Source of the DNA: Corticium candelabrum
Taxonomy: Eukaryota; Porifera; Homoscleromorpha; Homosclerophorida; Plakinidae
Assembly: GCF_963422355.1 (NCBI RefSeq)
Contig: NC_085085.1
Span: forward strand, 1,632,796 to 1,696,795
Direction: 5' to 3'
Length of the DNA stretch: 64,000 bases
The position numbers and the translations under genes are program-made. The notes beneath the pieces are model-generated. The model was not told where the DNA came from, ran no database searches, and was given only the letters and a program-made list of their open reading frames with translations. The stretch's first letter is position 1; the number at the start of each line of letters is the position of its first letter. Shown one piece after another: positions 37,497-52,000 of this stretch.

Positions 37497-40400
37497 GTAT
37501 ACCTATGCAAGCGTAGATCATCTGTTAGTGCATTTGAGCGTATGCGTGTCCTTGCGCGTGCTGCATCTTCTTCACCATATTTACCTGATCAGTACATGTA
37601 CATATGTATACCTTAATTAATTAATTACTAGGAGCAGTGCCTGACAATTTTTTTAATTTTCTTTCAGCGTAGTTTACAGTGGCCAAACTGATTGAGCAAC
37701 AGTTTTTCTTGTAGATTAGAAAAGACTCGTTTGATTTGGGCGATTCCATCATTTTGAAATTTAGATCAGGAAAGATAGGACCTGGTTGCAAGTTGGGTTA
37801 ATTGAATGGCTACATATGCAGTCTCAAGAGTAACACTGCTTGTCACGAGCTGGACGACGAGTAGTGGCAATGTAGGTACAGTGAGAAGACATGAGCGGTC
37901 GACACCGTAATGAGTGCACTAAACATGACGACTTCTATTATCACCCGCACTTAAACTCTCCCATTCACTGACTGACTACTATCCAACCCCAAATGACTAG
38001 TTCACTTAAACCAAACGCGGGTTCAGTCAGTACTGGAAAATGCAAATTATGTATGGCCATATATGGTAGCACAACTCAGGCTTGACCAATTATGGCAATG
38101 CAACTTAATTAATTAATAATTAACTATATACATGCCTTCCCATACAAATATGCAAATGTCTAGGTAAGAACGTTACATACGTCCCCCTTTAAGAGAAACA
38201 CTGGGGTACTTCTATCTTCTCAGTTCTTGCCCGCTGTCAGGTCACCATGCTGAGATAGTCGGCTCCGTTGTCCTTGTCCTTGATCGCGTCGATCCGGAAT
38301 GTGTACCCCTGCAGGAACAAAGCCCACTGCATGACTCGATCGTTCTCATACTTGGTTTGATTGAGGAATAAAAGAGGTCGATGGTTCGTGTGCAACACAA
38401 ACTTCCAGCCATACAGGAACATTCTTAACTTCCTTACGCTCTAAAGCAGTGCCAGGCATTCCCTCTCTATAGTCGAAAACCTCTTCTCTCGGTCGGATAA
38501 CTTCTTGCTTAAATAGGTCACGGGAAACAATCGATCGCCGAATCGCTGCATGAGAATGGTGCCGATCCCAACTTTGGATGCGTCAGTCCTCAAAACAAAC
38601 TGCCTGGTGTGGTCCGGTAAGTGCAGTATCGGTCGCGACATGATAGCTCCTTTCAGTGTCGTGTATGCTCTTTTGTGGTCGTCGCTCCATTCCACCTTGT
38701 TTGGTTGCCCCTTGTTAGATCAGTCAATGGGGCCGCGATCGCAGAATAATTTGCAACGTAATCCCGGTAGAAACCCGTGAGCCCAATAAACGAGCGAATT
38801 TCTTTTGGTTCTAGGCCTCTGGGTGTCTCGAATCTTTTGCAGGTTCTCTTCTAGCGGACTGGTAACACGTGACCGACTCTGTAGCCTGCAAAATCGATTG
38901 CGTGGGCACCAATTACGGTCTTTGAATGACGAGCCGTCCGTCCAGCCGCAGATGTTCTTTGAAGTAGTTCTTGGAGTGTCCCCAAGTGCTCTTCCCAGGT
39001 AACGTTATGGATTAGGATGTTGTCGGCAACGTGCTCAACGTTCTCCATGCCTTCAAGCGGAATCCTCATTGCTCTCATCAGGGTCGCACCAGAGTTTACC
39101 ATCCCAAATGGCATTCTTAAAAATTTGTACGATCCATCGGACGAAGAGAATGCGGTCTTGTAGACATCTTCCTTGACCAGGGGCACTTGCCAGTATCCTT
39201 TGGTCAGATCGATCTTTGAAAACCACTTGTCGGTGCTAAGGTTCTGGATTGTCTCCACAACTGTATTTGTTGGTTCTGGATCAACTTCTGTTATCTTGTT
39301 GAGCTTTCTGAAATCGACGCACAACCTATTCGTGCTGTCCCGCTTCTTCACGATGACTATTGGAGACGAATACGGGGATCTTGACTCTTGGATGATATTC
39401 ATTTTGAGCATGTCGTTTAGCTCCTTTTGAAGAGTTGTTCTCACGCTGTACAGGACTGGATAGGGATGTGACCAAATTGGTTCGTCCGAAGTCAATTTAA
39501 CACGATGCTGCTTTATCAAGTCTATCTCACCAGGCACATCGGTGAATGCAGGACTAAATTCTCACTCAGACGCTGCGCTTGTGCGCGTTGTTTGACGTGT
39601 AGCTCCTTGCCCAATTTCACATCATCGAGAGTCTCTCATTCCCAACACAGGCTCACGTCAAGGAGTTTGTCATCATCTACGGCGTCATTTGTGCCTCCTT
39701 GACCGTCAGCTGCTATTATGGCCGAACTTACCAATTCCAGCACCGCCCTTCCTTCGGGGTGTCACATTTCTCGTCCACTTTATTGATTCGGGAGTAGTAT
39801 TGCTTCAGCAAGTTGACATGAAAGACCTTTGATTTGCCTTTGACGTTGACGACATAGTCCACCAGTCCTACTCTTCTTTTGATTACATAGGGCCCCTTTT
39901 ACTGCATGATAAGCTTTTTTTATCCGTAGACCGCAGTAGCAGTACATGATCACCTTCCTCGAGTTCGCGTTGTTTGCGTTTAAGGTCAAAATATTGCTTC
40001 TGCTGTGTTTGTGACTTCTCTAGCTCTTCTCTGGCAAGTTGTAGGGTTTCTTCCAGTCATTCCCTTGACTCGAACACCTACTGGTATGACGTCTGCACAC
40101 TGGGTTCGTCTTCCTCCTTGGTCCAAAGGCGGCATAGTATGTGCATGGGACCTCTTACCACTCTTCTGTACAGTAACTCAAAAGGGCAAAACCTGTAGAT
40201 TCTTGCGCAACTTCTCTATAGGCAAACAAAAAGGCGTCAGTGGACCGGTGCTATTGTCAGGGTTGCTCCGAACATAATCTCTTTAGCATCCGCTTTAGTG
40301 TACGGTAAAATTCTTGACCAATCCATTACACATCGGGTGATACGGTGTAGTTGTCATCTATCGAATGCTAAGAAGATGCGACACCTCTTGCATACACTCG

Positions 40401-43400
40401 GAGACAAACTGGCTCCCCATGTCGCTAAGAACTTTCTCGGGAATTCCGAGACGACTATACAGACTAACAAGAGCCTTTGCCGTTGCTCCTGTGGTAATAC
40501 AATTCAAGGCTTTCGCTTCTGGATAACGTGTCGCGAAGTCCACTAGCGTCAAAATGTATCGGTGTCCTTCGTCGCTTGCTGGATGGATAGGACCAACGAT
40601 GTCCACGGCCACTCTCTTGAATGGCGAGTCGATCAACGGCATCCGCTGCAGAGGAGCTCGAGGTATTGTCCCCTTTCGAACAGTTTGCTGGCACACGTCG
40701 CACGACTTGCAGTATCTCGTCACATCCTCTCGCACAGCTGGCCAGTAGCAGTTGGTAAGAACTTGGACCGTGGTCTTTCGTATTCCCATATGTCCTCCCA
40801 TGAGGGAGTTGTACACTAAGTGCATTACCTGTTCTCGCAAAGGTTTAGGGACTGCGACCTGTTGGACAGGCTCTCCTTTATTGACACTCGGATGTTTGAG
40901 GATTCGGTATGTAGTTCTTCTCGAATGTAACCTTTCATTGATTCCTCACCTTTACTTTGCTGATCATGTCCCTTGACCCTCGTAGAGAATCGTCCTCTGC
41001 TTGCATCCTTATGATTTCTTTCCTGTTAACTGAGATCCATTGCTTCTCCGGCGACTGACAAAGAGCTGGCACTTCCTCTACCTCTTTTCTTCTTGCCGCT
41101 TTAGTGACTGCCGCTTGTGCCTCCACCCATTGCAGATTACGGTCATCAGCCGGTCTCGCTCTGGGGATGTTTCCCAATATGACATTATATACCGGGTCTT
41201 GAGGACAAAGAGCTTGGACTTGTTCGGACAAATACGGCAAGGCAGTCTGCACATTTGCTATAGGCACACGTATGACGCTATTGTCAACCATCTGCATCAG
41301 TCCAACCCGACTCGTGTACTGATCATTCGTAACATGTTGCTGTTTCACTATGACCTCACTGCATCCGGTAACTTGAAGCATGTCCACGGACTTGGTACCA
41401 ATCTTTCCTCTAACCACAGGCATTTGGTGGTGATCCCTCGGCCATGGCAGACTGGCAGCATTACTCACGATAGAGATCTTTCTCCCGTCATGCGAGACTA
41501 GGTAGCCGACATCAATCAACTTGTCGAGCTTGACCTGCGATAGTCCCATCTTCTTGTATTTGGGGCTTGCTACGCATCATGCGCTGATCTCTTTGTGGCT
41601 CCGAACATTACTTGGCGGTTCTCCGGATTCCACTTCCTGTAAAACAGGGTTTGACTTGACATAGGCTTCCCCAGCACGAATTGTGCTTTGACAGTCTCGG
41701 GCTCGTGGCCTATCTTGCCGCACTTGAAACAACGCCGTCTGTTTCTCTCTCTACATTTGTTGGCTCTGTGGCCAAACCTGTTACACGAAAAGCATAGTGG
41801 GCCCCAGGACTGAGCCGCTCTCGTTTCCCTCCTTTCGCAACAGTAGATTCCTCCTCACTAGATGCCTTGACGGTGTTCTGTTGTGGCTGTTGCTGTGCAG
41901 TATATAATTGCCTATTTTGGGCTGTTAGAAATCTCTCTGCTGCGTCGGCAACCTCCTCCATCGTCCTCAGCGGCTTCTCACACAAATGCGCCGGCAGGTC
42001 GCGTGGGCAGGAATTTAAGAATTGCTCCTTTACGAATAGGTTCTGTACGGCTTCAGGAGAGGCTTTGGCCGTGCCCGACAGAGTCATCCATTTGTCTAGA
42101 TAGCACCGCAGTCGTATGACAAATTGTAGCGAGGTTTCGTTCTGCTCATGTCTGACTTTACGGAACTTTCTGTAACCCTCATTAGTAAGGTTATAACGCT
42201 TCAACAAGGCGCTCTTCAGTCGCGTGTAGCTCTGGGCGCCAGTGTCTGAAAGTCTGGAATAGGTATCCAGTGCTTTCCCCGTTAACAAGGCATTTAGGTA
42301 CGTTGCCTGTTCGTCTTCTTTCCACGCACTACTCCTCGTGAACCGCTCAAACGCTGGAGGTAGCTGTCTAGTTTGTCGTGGTCATCAGAAAATGGAGGTA
42401 GCTTCAGCGTCTTCATTCTCGCATCATGGGCGCCGGTAATGTGTGCTGCTGCACCGCTGGCCTCTAACTCTAACCTCTTCGGTTCATACTTATGTATCAT
42501 ACGGTTTTCTTCTCGCTCGTATTCTTGGCTTTCGTCTGCGCTCTCTTAAACTCGCGCGACGTTGATGCCTCGTCGGCTTTCATCTGCGCTCTCTTGAACT
42601 CACGTTCTCATTGTCTTTCATCATGCTCTATGAAAAGTTGCTCCAATACAAAGGACTGTAGCTCCTTCCCCTCTAACCCCATCTTCTGACCGACCTCAAG
42701 CAATCGGTCCATGTCAGTCTCGTTATTCTCTTACACTGCTAATGTGTAGCTATCGTGGTTCCATCTGTTGCTTCTTTACCAGCTATGCACTCGCACGGTA
42801 ACGCTCTCTTCTCTTACTTACGTGCGTTCTTTTCTCTTGTTCAACTCTTGCGACGTTTCTCCCAGACAGGCCCCCGATTTGCCACGAGCTGGACGACGAG
42901 TAGTGGCAATGTAGGTACAGCAAGAAGACACCAGCGGTCGACACCATAATGAGTGCACGAAACACAACAACTTCTATTATCACCCGCATTCGAACTCTCC
43001 CCTTCACCGACTGACTACTGGCCAACCCCAAATGACTAGTTCACTCAAACCAAACGCCGGTTCAGTGAAATACCGGAAAACTGCAAATTATGTATGGCCA
43101 TATATGGCAACACAACTCAGGCTCAACCACTTATGGCAGTGCAACTTAATTAATTAATAATTAACTCTATACATGCCTTCCCATACAAATGTGTAGGTAA
43201 GAACGTTACACTGCTCTTTTTTCTGGTTATGGCTGTTGCAGTAGACAAAGTTGTTCTCGCTTTGTGTGGCATCACTCCACAGATACTGCGAATGAACAAG
43301 TGCAGTTTACACGTTGTTTACTAAGACAAACAGTTCGGAGTTTTAGTTTCAGCGTTGATCTGGAACTGGTGGAAGGCAGTTCTCTAGTTCTAGAATCAAA

Positions 43401-44948
43401 ACTAGTCAAACAGAACGACTGAATGGCTGTAGAGCCGATTCCTTGATTCTAGAACTACATAGTCGCTTAAATCAAACGGAGATAATATGGATGGGTCTTC
43501 TTCACACAGCTGCCTTGGTTGCAGCATAGTGTTAAACAGGAGAAATGCATCGGTTTATGTTTGGATATTACATAGATATGGTGGATACCACACCTCTGCC
43601 ATCTACCACTTCACATGCCAGGTATGTGATCTTGACATGAAGAACAAAGAAGTGAGGTGAAGGCATTGTCAGGACATCTTGTGAGTTTTGTGACATGTCA
43701 CACTACGTACATTGTTACACAATCAGCATTGGGGTTAGGCACTTTAGTAGTATTTACTGTTATAGTACAGATTTACAATGGTTGATTTATATTTGCATTG
43801 ACTGTAGTTGTTTTTGTTGTTACTGCAGAGTGATGAAATCGAACAAAAAGAAAATAGTGCGACAGAAAGTATGCAGGAAGAAAGTATGACAGCATCTGCC
43901 AAAGACACTTTCATGAAAGAAGGGGAAGAAGCAATACAGGAGGAAGTTGGGAATGCTAGTAGATCAAAGGTAGAAGCAACCGCAAGTTCACTGGAAGAGA
44001 TGGATTCCCAATGGGAGGAACAGTTGAAACACTGTCGTGCAGATCTTATAGCTGCACTTCGCCCAATCTTGTTTTTGGATCATCTTCGAGCTTTCGAGTT
44101 ACTTTCTCCAGATGAACACAGAAGACTGCAGCAAATGCCCTCTGAAGCTGAACGATCAGAGAAGCTTGTAAGTACTATTCTTCCTCAAAAGGGAAAGGGA
44201 TCATTTAATACATTTTGTCACATTCTTTGTTGTGTGGAGAAGCAAAAGCATATTGTAAGTAAAATTCTTAAAGTACATAATGTATCCTTGTCTTCTATAC
44301 ATGTGGAAAAGATCAGTCACCCTGACAGCTATGAGCTACCTAGAAAGAAACAACATACGGAAGGTTTCACTGATTTAGGCTCGGCCTCATCTCAGCCTAG
44401 AGAATTGTGCGATCATGAAAGAAATCGAAGTGCAACGCTTTACTTCAAGGAGAAAGATGAGGAGACTGTGAAGCCGTTTGAGGCACGTATTAAAGAACTG
44501 TGTCAAGCATGTTTTAAGATACCTCAAGACAGGGTCTTGTTCTTTTACACTCTTCCACCTGCTGGTCAAAGGGTCACATTCTATGGTGACTCAGTCTACA
44601 AGCCTGCTATACTTCACCTGGACCAGGTGTCACCAGATCTTGTGAAAAAGGAAAAGAGTCGCTTAGTTTCATTTGTTGCTGATCTAATACAAGTGACAAA
44701 GGATGGCATTCACCTCATGGGAGTGGTTGAAGGCTCATGTCTGGTATTGTTTCAAATGAGATTGGATGTCTACCTTAGACTTTTTTCTGCACTAACAATG
44801 GAAGCTCAATGCATTGCATTTCATCAGTCATTGAAGCAAACATTTCCGGAGCTAGTTGTGGCCAAATTCAGGCTAGGTGGTTTACCGCCGATTAAAGTTA
44901 TCAGCATGGAAAAAATTTTGAAGGAAGAAGGTATCCAATTCATGTATG

Positions 44949-45035
<87 letters not shown>

Positions 45036-45046
45036 TGTCACTGTGT

Positions 45047-45077
<31 letters not shown>

Positions 45078-45551
45078 TGCATGTGCGTGCATGCATGCGT
45101 GCATAACTCAATTAGTAATAGAGTGCATGTGGAGAGTGAAAACATTCCGGACCTTGCAGGGTTGCAGGTTCAAGTCACAGTGATGGCGAGCTATGGCATA
45201 ATTTCCTTAAGCAAGAAACTTGCAAACAATTGCTTCTCTCAACTCGGGTATAAATAAATACCTGGTCATTGACTGGGGTGGACATGACCGCTGGCTTGGC
45301 AGTAATATTATGCAGCAGATGGTAGTTATGGGTCTTGGTGTCCAGTCCCAGAGCTGTGCCATTATCAGTGCAACTGGATGACTCCGGCCAAGCTTCAGGT
45401 GGATTGTAACGCTGGCCCTAAGCCTCCATGTAGCGCATGGAGGCCCTGTCTCTAGAGGCAGGGGAAGCTATCTTTGCAACTGACCTTAAGGTTGACGTAA
45501 ATGACGTGGAGGGCTTGACATTTGTCCGCGCGTGCGCGCGCGTGTGCGTGC

Positions 45552-45601
<50 letters not shown>

Positions 45602-45753
45602 TACTATAGCTCAATTGGCTAGAAAGTGCATATGGAGAATGAAAACATTCGGGACGTTGCAGGGTTGCAGGTTCAAGTCACAGTGATGGCAAGCTATGAC
45701 ATAGTGCACATATCATGTAAAACAACTTAACTCTGTTAATATTTAGTTCAATC

Positions 45754-45823
<70 letters not shown>

Positions 45824-48800
45824 TGGACAAATGTCATGCCCTGATGTCAATCTTAAGGTCAGTTGCGAAGATAGCTCCCCTGCCTCTAGAGACTGGGCCT
45901 CCATGCACTACGTAAAGGCTTAGGGCCAGCGCTACATTCCACCTGGAGCTTGCCGGAGTTTTCCAGGGGTACTGACAATGGCACAGCTCTTGGACTGGAG
46001 ACTGGACACCAAGGCTCACAAGTACCCGTCTGCTGCATGATGTTACTTGCATGATGTTACTTACTGCCAAGCCAGTGGTCATGTCCACTCCAGTCAATGA
46101 CCAGGTACTCATTTACACTTCTGAGTCGAGAGAAGCAATTGTGTGTAAGTTTCTTGCTTAACGCGATCACTTTTCTTGCTTACATTTGGGTTTTTGGGCA
46201 TCTTTGCTGTGGTTAGAAACATTTTAAGGAACTTCTGTATAACACACATGTTACTGTTATGATGATCCTAAAGTTCATGTAGCACAAATCATATTCTTGT
46301 GTTTTGCTACACCAATTTGTATATACTTGGGATGATGCCAGTTAAATCTACATTTGTGGAACATTTTATTGTTGTTTAGAGGAGTTACGATATCAACACA
46401 AATTGTATGCATTTTGTGACTATTTGAAAAGTCTTCACTTTTATGAGCAAAACAAGTTTTGTGTGTTTCTTGTGCATGTGTTTGGCGACACACCATTATC
46501 AAGAAACTCGTCCAGTTTGAGTTGTTTGCTTAGTTATGATGGGCCATTGGCAGCTTTGTTTGGCTTAATAAGGTGGGCTAGTTAACTTGAAAACAACTTA
46601 AACTAGGCAACTGGTTTTTACTGAAGTTGTACTGTATTTCTGTGCCTTTAGCTGCATGCCAGTATAAATGAGGATTGCCAGAAACTTGCTTGTTGGACTC
46701 TGGCAAGGAAGCAAGTACACGTGCGTGGTAATTCTACTGCACAAGCTCCGTAATTCAATTTGGTGGCAGACGTTGACCTAAAAATGCAGCTTCTCCCAAA
46801 GCCCAGCTAGAAGAGAGAGAAGTCAAACAGCCAGAAGGTATCGAGAATGGATCTTCGCAGTGTTGCAGATAGTCTTTCAGATGATTGATAAAAAATACAA
46901 AGCTAGCGGTATCTATAGTACGCAAGTACGACAAGCTCGGTGTAAAATACAAAGTCGCCAGGGAATGTGGGGTGTCTCATCAGTGCGTACAGGATTGGGT
47001 TTGAACAAGCAGAACAACACATGGGCTGACAGATGAGGAAAAGGAGGATCGAAGACGATGAAGAATGGCAGGATGAAGACAGAGAAACATTATAGGGCTA
47101 ATTATATACTACATCTAGATGAGAAAAGTATGCGTCTTAGTGTTTATGTTAGTTCAATCAATATGTAAAAACGGATGCAGCATATACATAGGCATGGGTC
47201 CAGTCTACAGGGAGGTTAGTCAAATCGCCTCTCTTTCTCCGGCATGCCGCTATACCCCAGTATACCGGCACCCTGGTAATCCTCAGCTTAAACCGGCATG
47301 CAGCTAAATGTGCGGAAATACGGTACTTGTTTTGCAACAATACAGTGCTGAATGTACTTAGTCTGAATGCAAACAACTACTCAGTATTTAAGGTACCATG
47401 TACTCTGGTTGTAGTCTGTGACTGATTTGTTACTGGTCAGTAATTAAAATTAGTTGTGTGTGCATTGAGAATTTAGTGATGATGGTTTGGCTGTTGTAGG
47501 AAGTGCAACGAAAATGTTACAGATAAACCAGATGACTATGTCATCTCTGTCAGCAATTGCTTTGGTATGCATGGCTTAAGTTTGTTGCCTGATATTAATA
47601 ATTATTGCTCTGTTTGTATTGCTCATTTAGCCATTGAAGCGCGTGAAGAAACAGGTGAATGGTTTGTTTGAAATTGTTGATGGTTTGACTGATGATCTCA
47701 TGAGTCATGATCGTCAGGTGATGTGTACAATTGTCTCTGTTTGGTTGCTGAGATGTGAAGTAAATCTGTTTGTACTGTAGGTTAAGATAGTATTAGATGC
47801 AACAAACGCAAGCAAACAGAACACAGCAGTATTGGATGAACTTGTAAATAACAGAATTGATCGTGCAGTGCAGGTTACAAGTGAAGGAAGTGTTTGAGCA
47901 ACAAATTGAAACGTTCATTGTGCTTGTGTATGACTACAGATTAAAACAGATCAGAATTCTATTGCGGCATGTTTTACAAGAATGAAAGTGAAAGAGGACA
48001 GCAGTACAAAAGATGTCTATGTATGTATTAGTACATCCAAACCAAGAGTACTATTAGATTGTATTTGTGAACATGTTTTTAGGACAATCTTGACGTGATT
48101 AAAGGTTTTCAAGAAAACATAGAGATGAAACTATCACAGAGACCACAAGTACAACATCTTTTCTGTCATGATTGATTTGCTTGAGTTAATTTCTATTGAA
48201 TTCTGATGTTTAGTTGGCACAGGTAACTTCATACAGTCACACATTGATAGAAGGATTGGGAACAAGAATAGCCAATCTCAAGCTTGCAAGGAAAAAGGCT
48301 AAGACAGATCCAGTGGTGAGCTCTCATTTATTGATCTTTTGAAGGTCAAAGTGATACTGTCTTGTGTAGAGATTCATCTTCTATTTCTTAGTTTCTTTTC
48401 CTTAGTTTTTATTTTACAATAAGATGGAAAATAGTGAATGAGACATACTCAACTGTATGTGATGTGTAGAGATGAGATAACAAATGGATTTATTGAAATT
48501 GATATGAATACTAGTTGCATATCGCTATGGAAATTTGTAGATTATTTTATTTTACGTTTTCAGCTATTTTAGGTTAAATGGTCAATTGGTGTGTTTCAGG
48601 ATGATTCTATGTCAGCAAAAGATGATGCAGTTAAGGTGTGTATCTATAACTGATTTTATGAGGTTGTGGGTATGACTGCAGGGATTATGTAGATTCAGTG
48701 GGCCAAATTGGACTGGGCACACAAGAACAATACACTTGGTATGTTGAATAAGGTTGTCATGCTGGGAATAGAAGACAAGGATAAGGTGACAATAAATATT

Positions 48801-49026
48801 ACAATTTTACAAGATTTATTCAATATTTTAATTATTGTATTGCTTGTGTAGTTGGGACAAACTTTACTTCACTATGCTGCTTACTATGGTAACTATGATG
48901 TGGTTCGTATTCTCCTGGAGAACAATGCAGATGCTGATGCTGCAGACAAGGTTGGTGAAGCATTGGGTTGAAGTTGTTGCATGTGAAGGTTGTTGCTGTT
49001 TGATCTATCAACAGCAATAGTACAGT

Positions 49027-49081
<55 letters not shown>

Positions 49082-52000
49082 CGCGGTGCGATAGCTTAGT
49101 TGGTTAGAGAGTCATCGTACATAGTGTTTACATCCGCGACCTTGAAGGGTCGAAGTTCAAATCACAGTGATGGCGAGCTATGGCATAATTTCCTTAAGCA
49201 AGAAACTAAGACACATTTGCTTCTCTCGACTTAGGACTATAAATGAGTACCTGGTCATTGACTGGGGGTCCTAAGCGGCCATCGGCTGTGATGTGACATC
49301 AGTCACTGGGGTTCTGGTGAGACTTACCATGACATAGCTTGTATCAGCATTTGTTGCAGCAGCTGCTCGTTGGTTTATACAGTGCATATGATGTTGAGAT
49401 ATTCTTACTGATTCATTAGAAGTTACAATTCTGTGATAGGATGGGAAGAGACCTTTTGATTTGGCATTGGAAAGAGGTCACATGTCAACAGCTGGTCAGT
49501 TAGTGTTGACAATGCAATCAGCTGAACATCTTGCATTTGAGGTGCAGAATAGTTAATTGGTTTGGTTTGTGTTGCCTTTATGACTACTTACTTTACTTAA
49601 CTGTTGATGACAGGGTATCTCTCAGCTGCTGCAGTGGGCATGTGAGAATGAAGTGGATGTTGCAACAAAGATTACAAAGAAATTTTGTCAATTAGTGGAG
49701 AAGAAGGCGAGAGTTTTACAATACTGTTGAGTATGTGTGAAAGATGTTTTTGTGTTGTGCATGCAGTCTGGTCGAACTTTACTTCACTTTGCTGCTCAAC
49801 TTGATCATCGTGAGGCAGTCGAGTGTCTTTTGGAGAAGAAGGCTGATGCAGATGCTAAAGATAAGGTAAACAATATTACAGACATTTTCACTTATTAGCA
49901 GGCGATATGACTTATGATGTTTGAAGTGTAGTTGTATGTGGGAGATAAGTAAGGTCAACTAGTATGAATGAGAAAAATGAAGCCATAGTAGTTGGTAAAT
50001 TGGAACTATTGGGATCAACTAAGGAAAAGGATAGAATTTGGTATGTAGTGTTTGTAGCTGTGAAGCAACCCTACTTTTGGTGGCATTTGTTACTCTTCTC
50101 TAGCAGTTACTGCTGAAATAATTATCTCTTTATCTAATTCAAACTGACCTGTGGGAAGGTCAAGGGTGTCACATTAGATGACTAAATTTTCTGTGTGGTT
50201 TGAGATTGGTTTATGTTGATGAAATCCAGAAAACCATTTGGTCACTGGAGACTTTATAGCAGCCACGTTACTTGGTGATACACACTCTGACGGACTACAG
50301 TGTAACCTAATTCTCTGTGGCTACATTTGTATCTTGTATGTTATGCCAAAGGAATATTTGGGTATGCAAGCAAATTGTCCAATGCAGGTTGCATGTTGGC
50401 AACTGTCATCAGTTGGTTGATGGTTGCTTCAAATGAGAGCAGCTTACGATTTGTGAAAAAAGCTTGAGAATGTTGGTAGGGCCAATTCAGTGTATCTTTG
50501 CCTAACCATAGGGTTTGCTAGCGAGTGTGGAGGGTGTCATGTAGTGGGCACGAGTGCAAGAAATACAGAACCTTCTATTCAGTAGAACACAATACAACTC
50601 AACTGATTATGACATCCCATTACTTCCGCTAATAAGTCTCTAATCAGATTAGTAACACCATGGTAACATACACTACACCTTCCCCTCCTTAATCTAGGCT
50701 TCCTCTAACAGTATGTCTATAAATCGAGTCTGGAGGGAGGACGTCTAATCCTAGAAGTATAACGACGTCCTGGCCGTTCAGTCTCAGTACTCTGCTCAGT
50801 GGTCTTGTCAGGAATAGACATAGGTCGATCTTCCATTGGTTCCTTGGGTGCTGTTAGTTCACCTAGTCCTCCTGCTGAATCAGTAGTTTCCTTCCGTTCT
50901 GAGGTAGACCCAGATGTTTTCAGTTGATCAGCTTGCCTCCTTTGTAACCCACTGTCTGTCTGAACTTCATACGAGATGGGACAAGATTGCTTCACAATAG
51001 TACCAGGTACCCACTTGTGATCTTCACGACGATAATCACGAGCCCAAACTGCATCTCCTGTTGTAAAGGAACGTGATTCCACATGAGTATCATAATGCTG
51101 CTTCTGAGCTGCTTGTTTATCTAAAACTTGAGTTGAGACATTTGGTTGGAGCAATGATAACTTGGTTTTGAGCTGTCGACCCAAAAGCAATTCTGATGGC
51201 GTACACCCAGTTACACTGTGCGGTGTCGATCTATAAGTCAGGAGAAATCGTGACAATTTCTGAATCAAGGATCTCTCTTCCTCACTCATCGTTCTCAGCG
51301 TACTTTTTAAAATTTGAACATATCTCTCCACTGCCCGTTTGTCGCTGGGTGATAAGGAGCACTCCGAAAATGCTTTATGCCATTCAATCTCAAAAATTCT
51401 GAGAATTCAGTCGAGACAAACTGAGGGCCATTATCAGATACAAGCTGATCAGGTAACCCAAATGAGCTAAACAGTTGTCGTAGTTCATTGATTGTTCGTT
51501 CAAAAGTAGTACTTGACATAGGACGAACCTCTACCTATTTTGAGTATGTGTCCACTACAATCAAAAACATTTTACCTTCCATTGGACCTGCAAAATCGAT
51601 ATGAATCTTTGAAGGCCATGACCATGGATGTAACTCCACCTTTGGATGATTCTTTCCAACTCTGACAAGTTACACATTCTTTGCTCAGCCCTTCAATCGC
51701 CTTGTCGATTTGCGGCCACCAAGTATACAACCTGGCCAATGACTTCATTCGAACTACACCTTGATAAGTTTCATGAAGTTGTTTTAGAACAGATGTTCGA
51801 AACTTTGGAGGAACAATGACTCTTCTTCCTCATAGCAATACCCCGGCTTCTGTAGTCAATTCGAACCTTCTGGTTCCGTAAGCCCTTAGCTCATCACTCA
51901 CTTCCTTCGGTCATCCATCCTGAGTATACTGCAGTTCGTGAGAGAGAACTCGGTCTCTGCGCGTTTCTCTTGCTATGTCCTTTGCAGTGATAGGCAAAAT

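Larger units (their letters stand above)
37841..43210 (-). mobile_element. LTR retrotransposon, Gmr1-type Ty3/gypsy, target duplication CTGCT
   Basis: 5,370 bp in the first long intron of gene 2. Direct repeats 37841-38177 and 42880-43210 start TG and end CA; CTGCT flanks both sides (37836-37840, 43211-43215). A purine run beside the left LTR on the minus strand fits the polypurine tract. Minus-strand order is gag, protease, integrase, reverse transcriptase, RNase H. The LTRs differ at many sites and every gene is broken, so this is an old insertion. Confidence 0.9.

Noticed and set aside
43695..43889. Start of the CARD 2 exon at an upstream ATG (43808)
   Set aside because: That codon lies before the acceptor; the exon joins in phase from CARD 1 at 43829, so an internal start is not needed.
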